Shown here one piece after another: positions 23,455-37,458 of a stretch of DNA of 64,000 nt. A model generated the notes under the pieces. The model worked only from the letters and a program-made list of their open reading frames with translations, was not told the DNA's origin and ran no database searches. The position numbers and the translations under genes were made by a program. The DNA lies in contig SAUG01000096.1 of the NCBI GenBank assembly GCA_011316305.1, forward strand, positions 186,001-250,000, given 5' to 3'. This stretch comes from Rusavskia elegans. Taxonomy: Eukaryota > Ascomycota > Lecanoromycetes > Teloschistales > Teloschistaceae. How positions within the stretch are numbered: the first letter of the stretch is position 1; each line of letters starts with the position of its first letter.

Positions 23455-24484
23455 ATGCGATGGACTCTCCGTTTTGCTCTTCCAGCTCTGCTACTTATAA
23501 TTATCATCTCCGTCACTTTGTACATCAAATTCGACCAGATATGGGACCAGTACAGTGCTCCGTCGTACGCTTGGGCTTCTCTTCAAAACACATTGCGCGG
23601 CAGCACCCTCGATAACCCGCCAGCTGTGGTGGGAAAGGTGGAGGATAAGGTTGTCATTATGGCGAGAGTCGAGTCTGAAGATACCGATTGGGTTGCCAAG
23701 AACCTTCCCGAGTATACCCACCAACTCTCTTAGACTGTCTTCGCTCTCAAATTTACTCAATGTGTATACTAATCGAATGCCCAACCGCAGCTGGCAACAC
23801 GCAATCTACACCGTGAATCCCACCGCCTCCTCACCCAACACAACCCTCACAACGCCACAAAACAAAGGCCACGAATCTATGGCCTACCTCACCTACATAA
23901 TCGACCACTACACCTCCCTCCCCTCCACCCTCGCCTTCATCCATCCACACCGCCGCGGCTTCCGCGACGCATGGCACACCGATACCCCCCTCCACGACAA
24001 CGTCGACGCCCTCCGCACACTCCGACTCCCCTACGTCCAAAAAAACGGCTACGTCAACCTTCGCTGCAACTGGAATCCCGGCTGCAAAAAAGCGCATCGC
24101 AAGAACAAACACATCACGGCGGAAGTATGGCAGGAAGTTTTCAGAGGCGCATCGAAAGCCTCGTTCTCGCAACCAGAATATGTGCCGGGCGAGGTGGGAG
24201 CAGCCTGTTGTGCGCAGTTTGCCGTTAGTAGCGACAGGGTGCTGGAGAGGCCGCTGAGCGATTATGAGGGATTGAGGCAGTGGGTGGTGGATACGCACTT
24301 GAGTGATGCGCACAGTGGGAGGGTACTGGAGTTCTTGTGGCATGTGGTTTTTGGGATGACTGCTGTGTAGTAAGTCCCTCCCCGAACCTTCTATCTTGGG
24401 ACCAGGGAAGATTGGAAGCTGATGATTCGATGTAGCTGCCCGGAAGAAAGGACTTGCTACTGCAATGTTTATGGGCGATGTTGA
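23455..24484 (+). CDS. DUF3431 family protein, type II membrane (294 aa)
   Basis: Exons: 23455-23711, 23791-24369, 24436-24484. The first intron has GTATAC, a TACTAAT branch and CCGCAG; the second has GTAAGT and ends in TGTAG. Joining them yields DWQHAIYTVN at the first junction and the expected Cys-rich end CPEERTCYCNVYGRC after the second. Residues 4-28 are a hydrophobic anchor (LRFALPALLLIIIISVTLYIK), so the protein is probably a signal-anchored Golgi/ER or surface protein. Hallmarks of the family are NKGHESMAYLTYIIDHY, the FIHPHR segment and YVQKNGYVNLRCNWNPGC. DUF3431 proteins are often compared with glycosyltransferases, but no activity is established to my knowledge. The tiny last exon would be missed by simple ORF calling. 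Confidence 0.85.
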
Positions 24485-24909
24485 GTCATAGGCTCAAGAA
24501 CATACTGAACGAAGGTATATATTTCTGGAAAGGATCGACCAACGTAGAGTCCCGAGAATCTATGTCAGCTGGTTCTGTGTGTCACGAGATTGCTCGAAGC
24601 TCTTCGATCTCTATTGGTACTGACTATCAAATTACTCACCACTGCTTCAGAGGTGTTAACTAAGCAACCAGTAGACCGAGATCCTATAATGAGGTACCGA
24701 CTGCTGTACACGCCCATTACGATTGCTTCTTAACATAGCGAGGGCGGCGCTGTCTCATCCCACGAAATTATGTACAGGCTGTCCATGTCAAGATTCTTCT
24801 AGATGACATCTCGCACCCAACATTTTCTTCCTTCACCATCGTACTCCCAATAGAGAGTTCGAACATTGGGTATCTCTACTGAACAAAACACAACTCATCC
24901 AACACACCC
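24485..24909. other. Convergent 3' intergenic region
   Basis: This 425-bp spacer separates the 3' ends of the DUF3431 gene and KU70. No open frame with support, repeat or RNA gene was seen. Confidence 0.4.
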
Positions 24910-26930
24910 TCACTTTCTCTCAAAAAACCCCGTCACCCTATCCACCAACTCCCCTTTCTTTCCCTTCCCATCCATCCCCTTCCCCTCCAACCACGCCTTC
25001 AACACCGCCACCGTCAACTTCCCCACCTTGTCATCCGCAAACGCCTTTTTCATCCCGGCATCATCGATCTCCTCGACACTCGCCCTCTTCTTCGCTCCTC
25101 CGTCGCCATCGCCCTCACCACCCGCCGCAGCTCTCTTTCCCCCTACACTCATCAAGGACGACGACGAATTCTCCTTCAACCAAGACTCATGCTGCGCCTG
25201 CAACTCCCTCCCCCAATCCAACACATACTCCCCGGCCCTCTTATCAATCTGGCGATACCGCGGGACCGTCTTATCCTCCGGCATCTCCGGCAGATCCTCC
25301 CCGAGCGCCATAGCCTGCAAGATACGGTAATGCCACTGCAGGCTCGGGTTCGGGTATTTCCTGGGATCGTATTTCGCTTTCGGTAACTGAAGTTGCTGGA
25401 TCACGAGGCGCATGCGGTCGATGAGCGGTTCGGGGGCGCGGATCAGGGTTGTGATTTCGGGGTTTTGACGGATGTCGTCAGCGTAGGGGAGGGGGATGAG
25501 CCAGAGGCCTGGGGGTAAGATTTGCATTCCGTTCTCGTCGAGGGATTCGGGGCCCGGGTAGAGGGCGGCGAGGACGGGGGCGGCGTTTTTGCGCGCGATG
25601 AACCATGTTATGCCCATTTTTTGGGAGGAGAGGAGTTTGGCGTGAAGGGCGGCGAAGACGCGGGTGGAGCCGACGTAGTCTTCTTCGGAAGGGTAGATGA
25701 AGGTTGCGGGTTTGAGATTGGCCCAGAGGGGAAGCATGGATATGGGCTTGAAGCCGAGGATGCGAATGCAGGGATCGCCGAAATTGCGGAGGGACGATAT
25801 TTCTTCCGGGGTGAAGAGGATTTGTTCGCCGCCGAACCTGTAGGCCTTTTTGATCTCGACTTTTTCGACGGTGCGTGCGGTGTCCGAGGCGAGTTCAGTG
25901 GTGACACCAGTAGCGATCTGGGCCTTTTCGCCGGCAAGGTAGACGTAGCAGCTACGTTTTGGCTCTTGACGCTTGAACATTATGAAGCCCTTGACCGAGA
26001 TTTTAAAACCCGGGCCAATTTCTAGAGGAAGGTTTGAAAAGAGGGCACGACGAGCTACGGCTTTGGAGTTGATATTTGAGAGGAGGGAGTTAAGAAGTGA
26101 GATACCGTCCCCTGTCGAAGTTGCCTTCGTTGGGCCGGAAATCGGCGCAGGAGCCTCTGGGTCTGTGGAGATCTGGTTGTAGACAATATCATCGTAAAAC
26201 TTCCGCTTATCGAACTCTTGATCTGGTCGTGAGATGGGGAAAAGCTCAATCAAGACTCCTAAGTCGTAGAGATCCTTCGCACGGACTGCTGCTGAGGACT
26301 TTGCGGCTTTCTCGTCTGCGTGCGGATCATCGTTATCGGTGACGATGAATAGACGTCGTGACGAGAAATTAGGCGCCTTGGTAGTAAAGATCTGGTTTGC
26401 ACAGAAAAGCACGTTGGCCATCGAAACACTCTCCTTGGAAGGCACTAGAAGTTTCCGGGATTCATCCTCATCCTCTAACAGAGTCTTCAATGCCTTGACA
26501 TCTTCCGCTGCTGGAACGTCAAGATCGGTCAACAAGTAGCAATGTGGATAAGAAAGATTCCCAGTTGCTTCGTCTTCGGCATTGAACTTGGACTTCTCCG
26601 TACCATACAGAAGAACTCCCATCATGTCATTAGGATTTGAAATGATACGCTGTTGCATCAATGCATAGGCGCATTTGAGAGCAGCAGACGTTGGGCTGTC
26701 TGTGTCTGCTTTCTTTGAGTCGGTGGGCGGAGGTGGTGTGAGCATCGAAGGACTGACTTCAATGACAAACAGCACGGCATCCTTGACCGTCTTGTAGGCC
26801 TATGTTCATGGTCAGTTCAATTGTCGTATATAGCCAATGGCAATGCGATCGCCAAGCCTACCGTCTCGTCTACTTCCTCCTCATCTTCATCGTTGTCTCC
26901 CGGAGGCTTCCATTTGTTTTCTTCCGCCAT
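24910..26930 (-). CDS. KU70: Ku70, ATP-dependent DNA helicase II subunit 1 (652 aa)
   Basis: Exons: 26930-26862 and 26799-24910, with a 62-bp intron (GTAGGC to ACATAG). The small acidic first exon ([20 protein letters not shown]) joins to [20 protein letters not shown], the start of the Ku von Willebrand-like domain. The N-terminal domain contains [21 protein letters not shown] and GVLLYGTE. The beta-barrel region includes [20 protein letters not shown] sequence and [20 protein letters not shown]. The last ~40 residues ([15 protein letters not shown]...KKGELVDRV) form a SAP DNA-binding motif, which distinguishes Ku70 from Ku80. The Ku heterodimer binds broken DNA ends in the nucleus, starts non-homologous end joining and helps telomere maintenance. 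Length is as expected. Confidence 0.95.
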
Positions 26931-28355
26931 GGTATTGGACTCCAGATGGCTTGGGCTTTGGTATCGCACGCAACTGTTTTCGCATTTGCATTTATTTCAT
27001 AAGCACTGTCGGTGAACGGTGGTATGACGTGGATTTAGGCTGACGCGTACTAGACTACAGGCGCCTAGTCACGTGTCGCTAACACGATGACGTTCGGTGT
27101 GACGGTTGCTCATTGGCAGATCTACGCTTAACCTATCCAAGCTAGACCAACCAGGGCTTGCCCTCGGCTTGGCATTAGGCAACTTCGTGCACATAGATCT
27201 CGACGATCATCATCGTTAATATTATTACCATGCCTGTATTACTGTGCACTCACTTTCATTCGGCCTGCTTTGTTCGGGCTACCGCCAAACCAGACGATCG
27301 CCGTGAAGGACATATAAGGTAATAGCCGTTACCTCGATTTCCGTCTAACCATTGCTCGGTTGTCACAGCACTGCTGCTACTCGAACTAAGAGTATAGTGT
27401 AAGTATCGAAGCAAAAATCGTAGTCTTGACATAGAACTGTACGAAAATGCTTGGGGATATATTTTCATCTCGGCCTACATTACGATTGAAATTTCGAGAT
27501 GACGAACTACTTGACTTGGCCAGGGATGAAGATAAATTATCCCGTCAAATGGCATCACATCAGGCATGTTGTGTCCGAACTTCGTGGGGTGAACTTGATT
27601 GTAGATCTGTTATATTAACCATGATCCAGGTGTCAATCAGGATGGAAATAGAAAAGAGATGTTGAATATAGCTTTTATTCCAGTTACTATCCCGACCTAA
27701 GTTCCTAGCGATCGCTATGCTACTACAGTGAAATCCGTCCTGACCCGTCTTTCTCTGAGTTCCCCTCCCCTTAAAGACCGGTGGCAACGGGCAATCCTCA
27801 AGACGCCCTCCCTGATGACCCCAGTCTTCCCATCGGACCCCTAAGATGACATTCAGTCAGTGCAAGTTGCGCGCTTGCGCCTTTCCTTCAACCCAGAAAA
27901 TGCCCCAACGGCCAGTCGTATACCAAAACAACGCTGGTTTATACAGGTGGAAATGATCGAAAAGCTTAAGATGGCCAGCCCGTCCTTCGTAACCCGACTT
28001 ATCTGGGTTGCACTCCTCCTTTTACCCTCGCCGGCGCCCTGAGCGCCGGTATCGGGCAAGAAAAATGGATCCAAGTAGTGGATAAACTCCCTCTCCACAG
28101 ATTTTGCTTCCATCTCCCACAAGATGGTGAAAGCAGTCGCGTCATGCAGAAACATTCGCATGATGATCCAACAGATGCACCCGCAGTCGAAGATCCGGAA
28201 TCAGACTTCGTCTATAACGGTCGAGTACAATTACAAGGCCGGGACTGAAGCCAGAACAGAGCGACGGACGCTAATGTACACGCTCATCAACACTGAATTC
28301 AGTGTATGTAATGGAGGAGTTCAGGTGCTATGGTGTCGATCATGATGGTTGGTAT
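26931..28355. other. Intergenic region upstream of KU70
   Basis: Contains the KU70 promoter on the minus strand and 3' flank of the nucleotidyltransferase gene. A perfect 7-bp inverted repeat, CCGGCGC/GCGCCGG with a 5-nt loop, lies at 28031-28049. A minus-strand frame at 27853-28161 (102 codons) has no recognisable domain. No RNA gene was seen. Confidence 0.35.
27043..27048. promoter_or_regulatory. MluI cell-cycle box (ACGCGT) upstream of KU70
   Basis: The hexamer ACGCGT is 113 bp upstream of the KU70 start codon, in TGACGCGTAC. It matches the MBF site and parallels the box upstream of MUS81. Function is inferred from position only. Confidence 0.25.
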
Positions 28356-31300
28356 TTAGCCACCTTTCCGATCCGCTTCGTTCATGGGGATCGGCTCGCC
28401 AATTGTGTCGGTCGAAACCTGAGACGCATGGCCTTTGGACTTCTTCTTCCCTTTCTTAGTCTGCTGCTGCCAGCCATTGGTCTGTGGTTGCGGACTTTGT
28501 TGCTTGCTGGGCGAAGAGCTTGGTTGTTGGCTTTCCATCGATCTAGCTGGCAAGGAGTTGACCGCACCGTTAGGCTTTTGCAGCAAGGCTTCTTTCTGCT
28601 TGCGTTGCTCATATCTTTCTGGTGAGAAGGGAGGAATATCCAAGTTCAGAGGACCGCTGAATTTTACGGGTTTGATTTGCTCAGCAGTGCCGACTTGCTT
28701 CTTCATTGTCGCCGTGGGCGAGGGCGAGCGGACTTCACGTACTGGCGACAACAGTGGCGGTGGTTCTAAAGGATTCTCAGCGGAGCGACCTGCCTGATCC
28801 GCTTTTTTGTCCGCTGGCTGGGCTTGCTGGGACTGCCGAGGCACCCCATGCGTAGTGCCATCCCCATTGCTTACCGGAGTCGCTGTGACTCTTTGACCTT
28901 CGTACTGGATCCCCAATCCGTTTACCGAGTGATTTGCCTCAATGCGGTTCTTCAATGGCCCTTCGGGGGCCCTGATGCCGTTTGTTTGTGGTGCTTGTGA
29001 GCGCATTGCTTGCTCCGCCCGTGAATTGCGAAAGAGTTCGGCGGCCCTTGGTAATCCATGCGCAGCATAACCATTCACCGGAAGCTGGATGGACTCAAGC
29101 TCTGGACCGGAAAGGACCTGCCTCGGGGAAGGATACGCATCGCTGGGCACCGGATACTGCTGTCGTTGCTCCTCTGTGGCGATTAGACCGTTTATCGTAG
29201 CTGTGCGCGACATTGAAGGCGGGCAAGCCGAGGCAATATACTCGTTCAGGTCCCAGTCATCGGAGCCGTCGGCAATTATTGGGCCCATATTTCGTAGTGA
29301 AGATACAGATAGTTGCGTTCGGTCAAGAAGAACGGCTGCTGGAGGAGCAGAGGCAGCGGAACGAACGCTCTGAGATCTGTCACGATACGGCATTGACGAC
29401 GGAGGTGAAGGTGATCGAGGAGCATTTCTGAGTCTGCTGAACTCCTGCCGAGGAGGCCTAAAGTACTGCAAGTCGTTGTAGACTGGTATCTGAGATATCG
29501 GGGGCATGTCACGGTACGCATGAGACGAAGGGGAGTCGTGTACGTAGTAACCTACATACTCTTTCGGCAGGCTTTCCTCGTAAGCATGGTCTTGCATGAG
29601 TGGTCTCGGATTGTGGTTTTCCATAAATCGCTGGTTCCCTCGAGCCACCTCAAGCGCATTGTACAATTGCTGCTGACGAGCCTGTTGGTACTGCTGGAAC
29701 GCTGCAACTCCCATCGGATAAGCTTGTAGGTTCTGGATAGGGAGACCCATCGGCAATGGACGTGCAGGCTGTGAATGTGACCGGCTTGCGCTGGACGCTG
29801 CTTCAGCGGCGGATGATCGGTCGACCCTGCGCCTCATGTCCGGTTGTGCTAGCTGCATCGGCCTCATTGAGGGGGAAGAAGGGTTGGTGTGGACGCTTTG
29901 GCTAGGATCTCCGTGGACAGAAGGATATGACACCGGGTGATAGAAGGGCACATTCCGTATGGGAGCCGAGAGTGGTGGTGCAGTCACTGCTGATGGACGA
30001 TTCGTGTTTTCTCTGGTGGCATGTTGTACCATTGGACTCTGAGAATGACCATGAACATGTGCTTGACCGTGGGCATGGGCGTGAAGCTGGGTTTGAGCTT
30101 GAATTATACGCAGTTCCTGCTCCTGAGCCTGCAGAAGCTGATACTCGGAAAGGAATCTTTCATGCAACTGAAGCTGGTCATAGTGAGCCTGCAAAGGGTG
30201 TTCCCTTGGATTAGAGCCTCGTTGACCATATGGGAAAACATTGAGTCTGCCCGTTGTCGCCGCGCTTGATGCTCGACGACCTTGAGGTGCACGGTTCTGG
30301 GACTGGCCATTACGCCCTCCACGATTGACGGTAGATCCTTTCCCTCCTCTGCCAGACTGTGAATGGCTCCGCGACAAAATGGGTGGAGGCTTTGGTGCTG
30401 GCTTTTCCCAGATTCTTTCCTCAATAGCTGGATACTCGTACTGTTCGGTACACTCTGATAGTTTTGCTTCCGATATCAAACCAAAGGCTCTTCTGATTTC
30501 AAGGTGTAAGCCTCGGAAAGAAATGTCATCAGCGGTATTCCCTAAATTTCGTTCGATGTTGAAAGGCTCCTCGACGCAAAGCCGGTTGTTCTGCATCAAA
30601 TGCCACTTTTTGGCCTCTTTTGAAATGAGTGTACCTTCTCTTACTGATACCACATTCTTCTCGTAATCCAGTTCGTATGCATATCGTCGGAAGAAGTGAA
30701 AAAGGAGCTCTCCAAGAGTCTCTTTGTTTTTCTGCCCATAGCCGCGTAAGGTGTTGAGATCATCGGCGAAGGCAGAGGGCTTTCCATCTGCACCAAGCAG
30801 ACGTTGATGGGGTCGCTTGTGTAGGCATGGAAGGACTGGAGGATTACGGGTTTGCAGAAAGTTCAAAATCATACATATCCAAGTGTAAGAGCTGAGCGTT
30901 CCTCCGAGTGCTGGTATAGTTTAGCAGGCGATCCAATACTTTGCAGCACAAATCTGCTTTGGTGGACCTACCGGCATCATTCAAGATCCGCCTCCGTGTC
31001 CAGTATTTTATGATCATGGCCAAGGGCCGGACACGTTCATCGATCTCGACATACGTCTTGATCATCCTTGTATTCTCCAGCGCCAAAGTGTTGTTGACAT
31101 TCATGTCGCAAGCGAGCTGGAGCTCTGGATCCCAGATCTTCACGATCGGTACCTTGGCATGATTCACGCACACCACACGTTCCATCCCGTCTGATTGGTA
31201 TTAGCACTGTAGTATCATGTGGCCATCGTTGGGACGTACGCTCGGCGAGGGCAGCAGCCAGATGGCAAACCCGTTCCAAGGACTTCATAGGAGTTGTGAT

Positions 31301-31945
31301 GCATATATCGACTGGCCCATCAGCTGGAATCTGCAAGCTTCAGAAGCGGGTCAACGAACCGTCGGATTCATTGGTGCAGAGCATGTTGCCGGATGAACCA
31401 AAAACATGTACCCCGATATCGTTGCCCGGCCATTTCTCATTCAAGATACGTTCCAGCTTTTCGACAAACCTCGTCCTCCTCTCGTCACTGTCCTTTGTTG
31501 GCAGTATCCGGTCGTACAACTCCCGCATGTCGCCACTGAGCTTGTCTTCCTCTGCCGGGTTCAGATACTTCTTCGGCATCGAGCTTGGACGTTCCAGTTG
31601 CTCGCCGCCTACAGAATACGGTATCCTCCTCCTTGAATGCGCCATACCCGTCTCGAATTTGCAGCCAGCAACAAAGGGACCCCGGATCTGGGTTTTCTCG
31701 GATTCCGAATGGGTTGAACGTGGAGAAGCATCCCCCGAGCGTTTCACAGGCGAGGGAGAACGGGAGTGGAAGTTGAGTTTTCGAGCATGCTGGTAAGGCG
31801 TCGAAGGCAGTGAGTTGGAATGGTTGCTCGCCAAGGTTGGGCGGGAGAGGGTTGGGAATTGTAGGGCCAGAGCACTGAAATCGTCGGCTTGAGGCATAGT
31901 AGAGTCCCTTCCTCTTGTCATCGGCGGATGGCCTCTGACATCCAT
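28356..31945 (-). CDS. Cid1-type nucleotidyltransferase / poly(A) or poly(U) polymerase-like (1143 aa)
   Basis: Exons: 31945-31360, 31311-31240, 31190-30972, 30910-28356. Three short introns (48, 49, 61 bp) were placed by family fit; the junctions give NESDVDICITT, AEHGMERVV and NDAALGGTLSSYTWICMI. The catalytic signature is FGSSGN followed by SDVDICI with the two metal-binding aspartates, near residues 175-200. The central domain has EIDERVRPLAMIIKYWTRRR, and the PAP-associated region has NFLQTRNPPVLPC and LGELLFHFFRRYAYELDY. The remaining ~650 residues are disordered, rich in Gln, Pro and Ser. The family (Cid1/Cid13/Trf-like) adds A or U tails to RNA 3' ends, in cytoplasm or nucleus. Which nucleotide is used cannot be read from the sequence. 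The frame is open a little upstream of 31945 but without ATG. Confidence 0.85.
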
Positions 31946-33454
31946 GAGTGCGGTGAATGTCCCATTGACAGTCGTTCCTTCCGTGGCGTCCTGCAGAACG
32001 GCCACTGTCCCCTAAAGTTGGAAGTTCTGGAGAAGCTGACTGATGGTCGAGTTGTAGTTGAAGTAAAATAGGCACAAGAGGCGCACGAGTCGGCTATGGG
32101 TTGAATGGATATCCTGTAGCAAGAGTCCAAGTCGGCTGCGCGACGGTGGTTGTGTCCTATCGTGAGTCGAGCAGATCAGTCGGTCGATGGCTGAACCAAA
32201 GTCACCCGCCACCAAAGACGAGAAGGTATGTTTGGAGCAACTATATGGAAGGTGATGAGAGCTTCGTATCGATGCTGTCTGGCGATAGCACTTGTCGAGC
32301 GGGTTGAGGTTGACGCACGCAGCGGGCTTGTCAAAGGCGGGTCTGAGGGGCTCGAAAGAGTCAATAGTCGACTAGGCGGGAGACATGTAGGACAGTAGCG
32401 GCAGGAAGTGGCAAGGGATCGAGTTACAGGAAGCGTAGTCGATGGCCAAAGCGAAGTGATGCTGTCTAAAGGCAGAGAATCGAGGTTGAGGTTGGCGGTG
32501 GTGGTGGTACGGAGTACTGGGCGACTTTAGACAATGAGGTTCCTCATTTCGAGGGGCGTCGCAGTAGTGTGCTAGTGTAAGGTATTCAGTCGAATTCTAT
32601 TGGGTGGCCGCCGCTCGCTACGCTTGTGCAGGGGTCCCGTTTCTCGTCCTCTCTTCTCGGACTACCAATTATTATTCAATTAGGTAGGTCCAAAGCACAA
32701 ACGGCAAATATTCACCCGTCTCTGTTCTCAGCTACTTATCCACTTCCATCTGTCAGCATCGGAAGACCTTGCTAATCATCGACTATCTCCGCCTTCGAAT
32801 TGCCTGTGATCTCATTTCATGTCCGTCTTTGTCAAGGCACACAGTAGAGCAACAGTGTCCAAACAACCCTCCGCATCTGGCAGACAAAGGATTTAAATCT
32901 ATTCCATGCCTTCCTTGAATTTCTTCGGAGCGAATCCATCATCGGTGTAGTGTCATCACGCGCTGACAGAATCTATGCATGACTGCGCCATGGAAATGTC
33001 GTGCTGCTGTCATACAACAGTACTTACTCATCGTCTCACCCTATCAGAGCTTGGATCAATACTCCAGGAAGTCCCAGAAGAAGTCAGCACTCTCTCATCG
33101 ACATCGTATACGGGGTAACACCTTCCACTTGCGGTCAACCCCGTGAGGGTGTCATTCCATCCTCCAGGAACCATTGGCCAAGTACCTGCCTTGCCTGCCA
33201 AGCAGCTGACCGCAACCTTCCTCCACCGCATGGATCACAAGTGTCTTGATGCGCACATTGACCCCATTCCTAATTGTATCTCTGAAACTTACTACTACAC
33301 TCTTGGATCTCACCGAGGAACGGGCAACTGCAAGGTACCCTCGCCAGCCACATCCTGCGCGGCGTAAAAGCTCTCAGCCTAAAGGGTACCCCGTCCGATT
33401 CTTTGCATCTCCCTGTTGCCATCCATGCTCATAGCCTATCTGCTGTTGTTGCGA
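31946..33454. other. Intergenic: 5' region of the nucleotidyltransferase gene
   Basis: The first part is the minus-strand promoter and 5' leader. Only short frames occur and none looks coding. From 33.0 to 33.45 kb the DNA is near the 3' side of the decayed membrane-protein gene. No repeat or RNA gene was recognised. Confidence 0.35.
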
Positions 33455-33858
33455 TCAGTCATTTGGTAACCTCTGAAAGATGTGCCGAGGCTCTCTTGGA
33501 TCGTTCAATCGAAATCTTTCAGACAACATAACCAAAGTATGCACGAAGGCTTGATCGGTAAGTGCAGATTTGGGGAATAATGATATATAGCGGATTGTCA
33601 CGGGCCTTTCCCTCGTCCCCAAGTCATCATGATTGACCAGCATAGCACCTGCTGCAAAACAGAGAGGTAATCCGTACAAATGTACATGCTGGTCGTATTC
33701 CAGATACCATTTGCTCGAACGAAGCCGCTTTCTCCATCCCCAGGCAGGCAGCTGCACTTTGCAACCTCCATTTGGGAGTTCTGCCGCCGCAAAACCAGAA
33801 TAAAGCTCGTGCAGATTGCTGTGTCCCTTCGTGTTGTGGTGCTTCGGGTTGTGGCTCG

Positions 33859-34554
33859 TCATATCGGGTACTCCACTGTTCTGTCTAAGCTCTCGGTTGA
33901 TGCGTCTTTCCTGTAGAAGAAACACAGCAGGGTCGCCAAAGCTGCGATCGATGGTAGCCCGATTCCAAGCCCAGCTCCCAGACCTGCTTTCATCTCATCA
34001 TTGCCAGATGCCGAACATACTCCTGGTGCAGGTGATGCGTTCTCATCAGAAGCACTCGACGATACGCTCGGTACCTCACTTTGGTTGGAAGCACATGACG
34101 AATTGCTCGGTGTTTCACTCGCCTCCATCGCAGCCACAGGAGCAATAGTGTACCCCGGGACGAAAGCCAAACCTCCCATCACACGCCTGGGGTTATTAGC
34201 GCCATTGAGTTCGAAGAAGTCAACATTTGGATCCTGGCAGCAACTCGTTGTATTGCCATCGAGTGAGCAACACCATTGGTTATCATCGCATCGATAAAGT
34301 GTGTTGAGTGCTCCAAGACCACCGGGACACTTTCGAAAGCACGCGGGTGAGTCCCATTATTGGTCGGTGCAGCTGCGAGTGTTGAAGGATGTGTCCCATG
34401 AGACCATGCAGAGACCTGTCGTCAAGCAAGCGTGGCCATTCTGGCAGCAGTGGGTTGTTCCTACAGCGCTGGCGTTGCAAGCGACGTACTCGGGTGGTGC
34501 GACGGTGCCGGAATCGTGGTAACAAGTTGATGAGACACAGGTAAGGAGCAAGCA
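33859..34554 (-). pseudogene. Decayed Cys-rich surface protein with one TM segment
   Basis: From 34554 the minus-strand frame encodes a Cys-rich ectodomain of a type common in filamentous fungi: STCYHDSGTVAPPEYVACN, THCCQNGHACLTTGLC, then RSCTDQ. A TAA stop (34359-34357) interrupts it, and the same frame immediately resumes the domain with WDSPACFRKCPGG, RCDDNQWCC and TSCCQDP. A Ser-rich stalk, a TM helix (LGAGLGIGLPSIAALATLLCFFY) and a short tail to 33859 follow. The usual cytoplasmic tail (RRINRELRQ..., HELYSG, ELPNGG) is present in another frame from about 33.9 kb, implying a further 1-nt shift. No clear ATG or signal peptide precedes 34554; an acceptor-like ATATAG sits there, so an upstream exon is missing from my model. 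No intron plausibly removes the TAA. Confidence 0.6.
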
Positions 34555-34689
34555 CTATATGACGAGGAATTGTTTCCAGACGTGCGCGATACCAGTGCTT
34601 CAAGCCGTAGAGAAGCAGAATTGAAGACCGACTGGACACACGGGGTCTGAATGCTCGCTCCAATGCTGTCATCGAGGGATTCACCCAAT

Positions 34690-35760
34690 TAAGTATCCTG
34701 CTGGGAGCCGCTCCACAAATAAATTACTCTATACTCAGTATTAGGCATGATGAGACTAAAATCGGCTCAGCCTCACACTAACCCTTGGCATATTCAGTAG
34801 CGTCTTACTTTCGATTATTGGGCAGAGACGCGTACAGCAGTAACAATAAGTTAGTTAGACCAGACTCGATTTTTCTCCGGCGAATTTCGTTCCCTCCTGT
34901 CGGTTGAAGAAAAGTACGATCGACCCGCTAAAGCGCTAGCGCGGCGCTGACATCCAAGCTAACACCGCCAAGACTGTGCGGCTGAAACCTGCGCCGCGCT
35001 AGCCCGCACCGCGCCGCACTGATACTCTTTTGAGCTAAGGTAGCTCCGCTCCGCACAAGGCCTCCGGCGGGCGGCGCGGGCGGGAGGAGTATCCGGCCCC
35101 TTTAAAAAAGGGGGTAAGCCCTTGTAGTCCTCTATTATCAGCTCCTTTTTTTTTTCCAGCCCTCCTAATTCTAAACAAGACTTTCTATAATAAGGCTAAA
35201 GTAAGGGTCCTCGCATGGTACTAGTACCGCGCTGTACTATATCGTGTACTAGTACCGTTCCGCCTTTCTTTTTTTTTTGACCCGCTCCGCTCCGCACTAG
35301 GGTGTCGACGGAGCGAGCGGTGCGATTCTCTACGTTGACGCAGCAGTTGATACTATCTAAATGGTACATCCCTATAGGGTCGCTATTGCAAATCAAAAGG
35401 GGTCTTGGGAAATGAAATTGGTTGCTCCTCTGGCCGCCCTTGACTCACGTCAAAACCCGGACGCCATGTAACTACTGCAGATGTCAGCTTTTAATACCAT
35501 CCGTCCGAGTTGTCTATCCACGGGCCATGCTTGCGAAGAGAGTGGCTGCTCTCCAGTAAGATTTGAGCAAATGTTAGGACGGATTCGATATTGGGTTATT
35601 GAGTACTGACAAGACGACATGATGGGTGCGACTCCTTTCTGCTGATGCTTCTCGATAGCGGCTGAAGAATGTTTGTGGCTGTATTTCATATGCCAGTAGG
35701 TAGGCTGAGATTATGTTCACCATGCTATCCGCATGAAGATCATACAAACAATAGCCAATA
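34690..35760. repeat. Relic repeat patch with GC-rich islands
   Basis: 34.9-35.3 kb contains dense GCGGCGC/CCGCGC strings, repeated TCCGCTCCGCAC (near 35046 and 35284) and two near-identical palindromic GTACTAGTACC/TGTACTAGTACC motifs (near 35217 and 35247). Poly-T runs lie between them. Composition differs sharply from neighbours and no frame is coding, so this looks like a decayed transposable element. I found no clear terminal repeats or target duplication. 35.4-35.76 kb is ordinary spacer at the 3' side of ferrochelatase. Confidence 0.4.
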
Positions 35761-37321
<1,561 letters not shown>

Positions 37322-37458
37322 CTAAGCGCGCCAAACGCCAAAGCCCGTGAGTACTTCTGCCTCGTTCTGATTAGCTGGCTACTTGTCTTTTTCACGGCAT
37401 TGATTGAGCGTCCGCTCTCCTATCGAGGACACGGCATGCATGATGACATAAAGATCCA

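Noticed and set aside
25522..26025. 167-codon plus-strand frame
   Set aside because: Antisense shadow of KU70.
28031..28049. Perfect hairpin CCGGCGC/GCGCCGG as a terminator or regulatory RNA
   Set aside because: Hairpin terminators are bacterial; in a fungal spacer a lone 7-bp stem carries little meaning.
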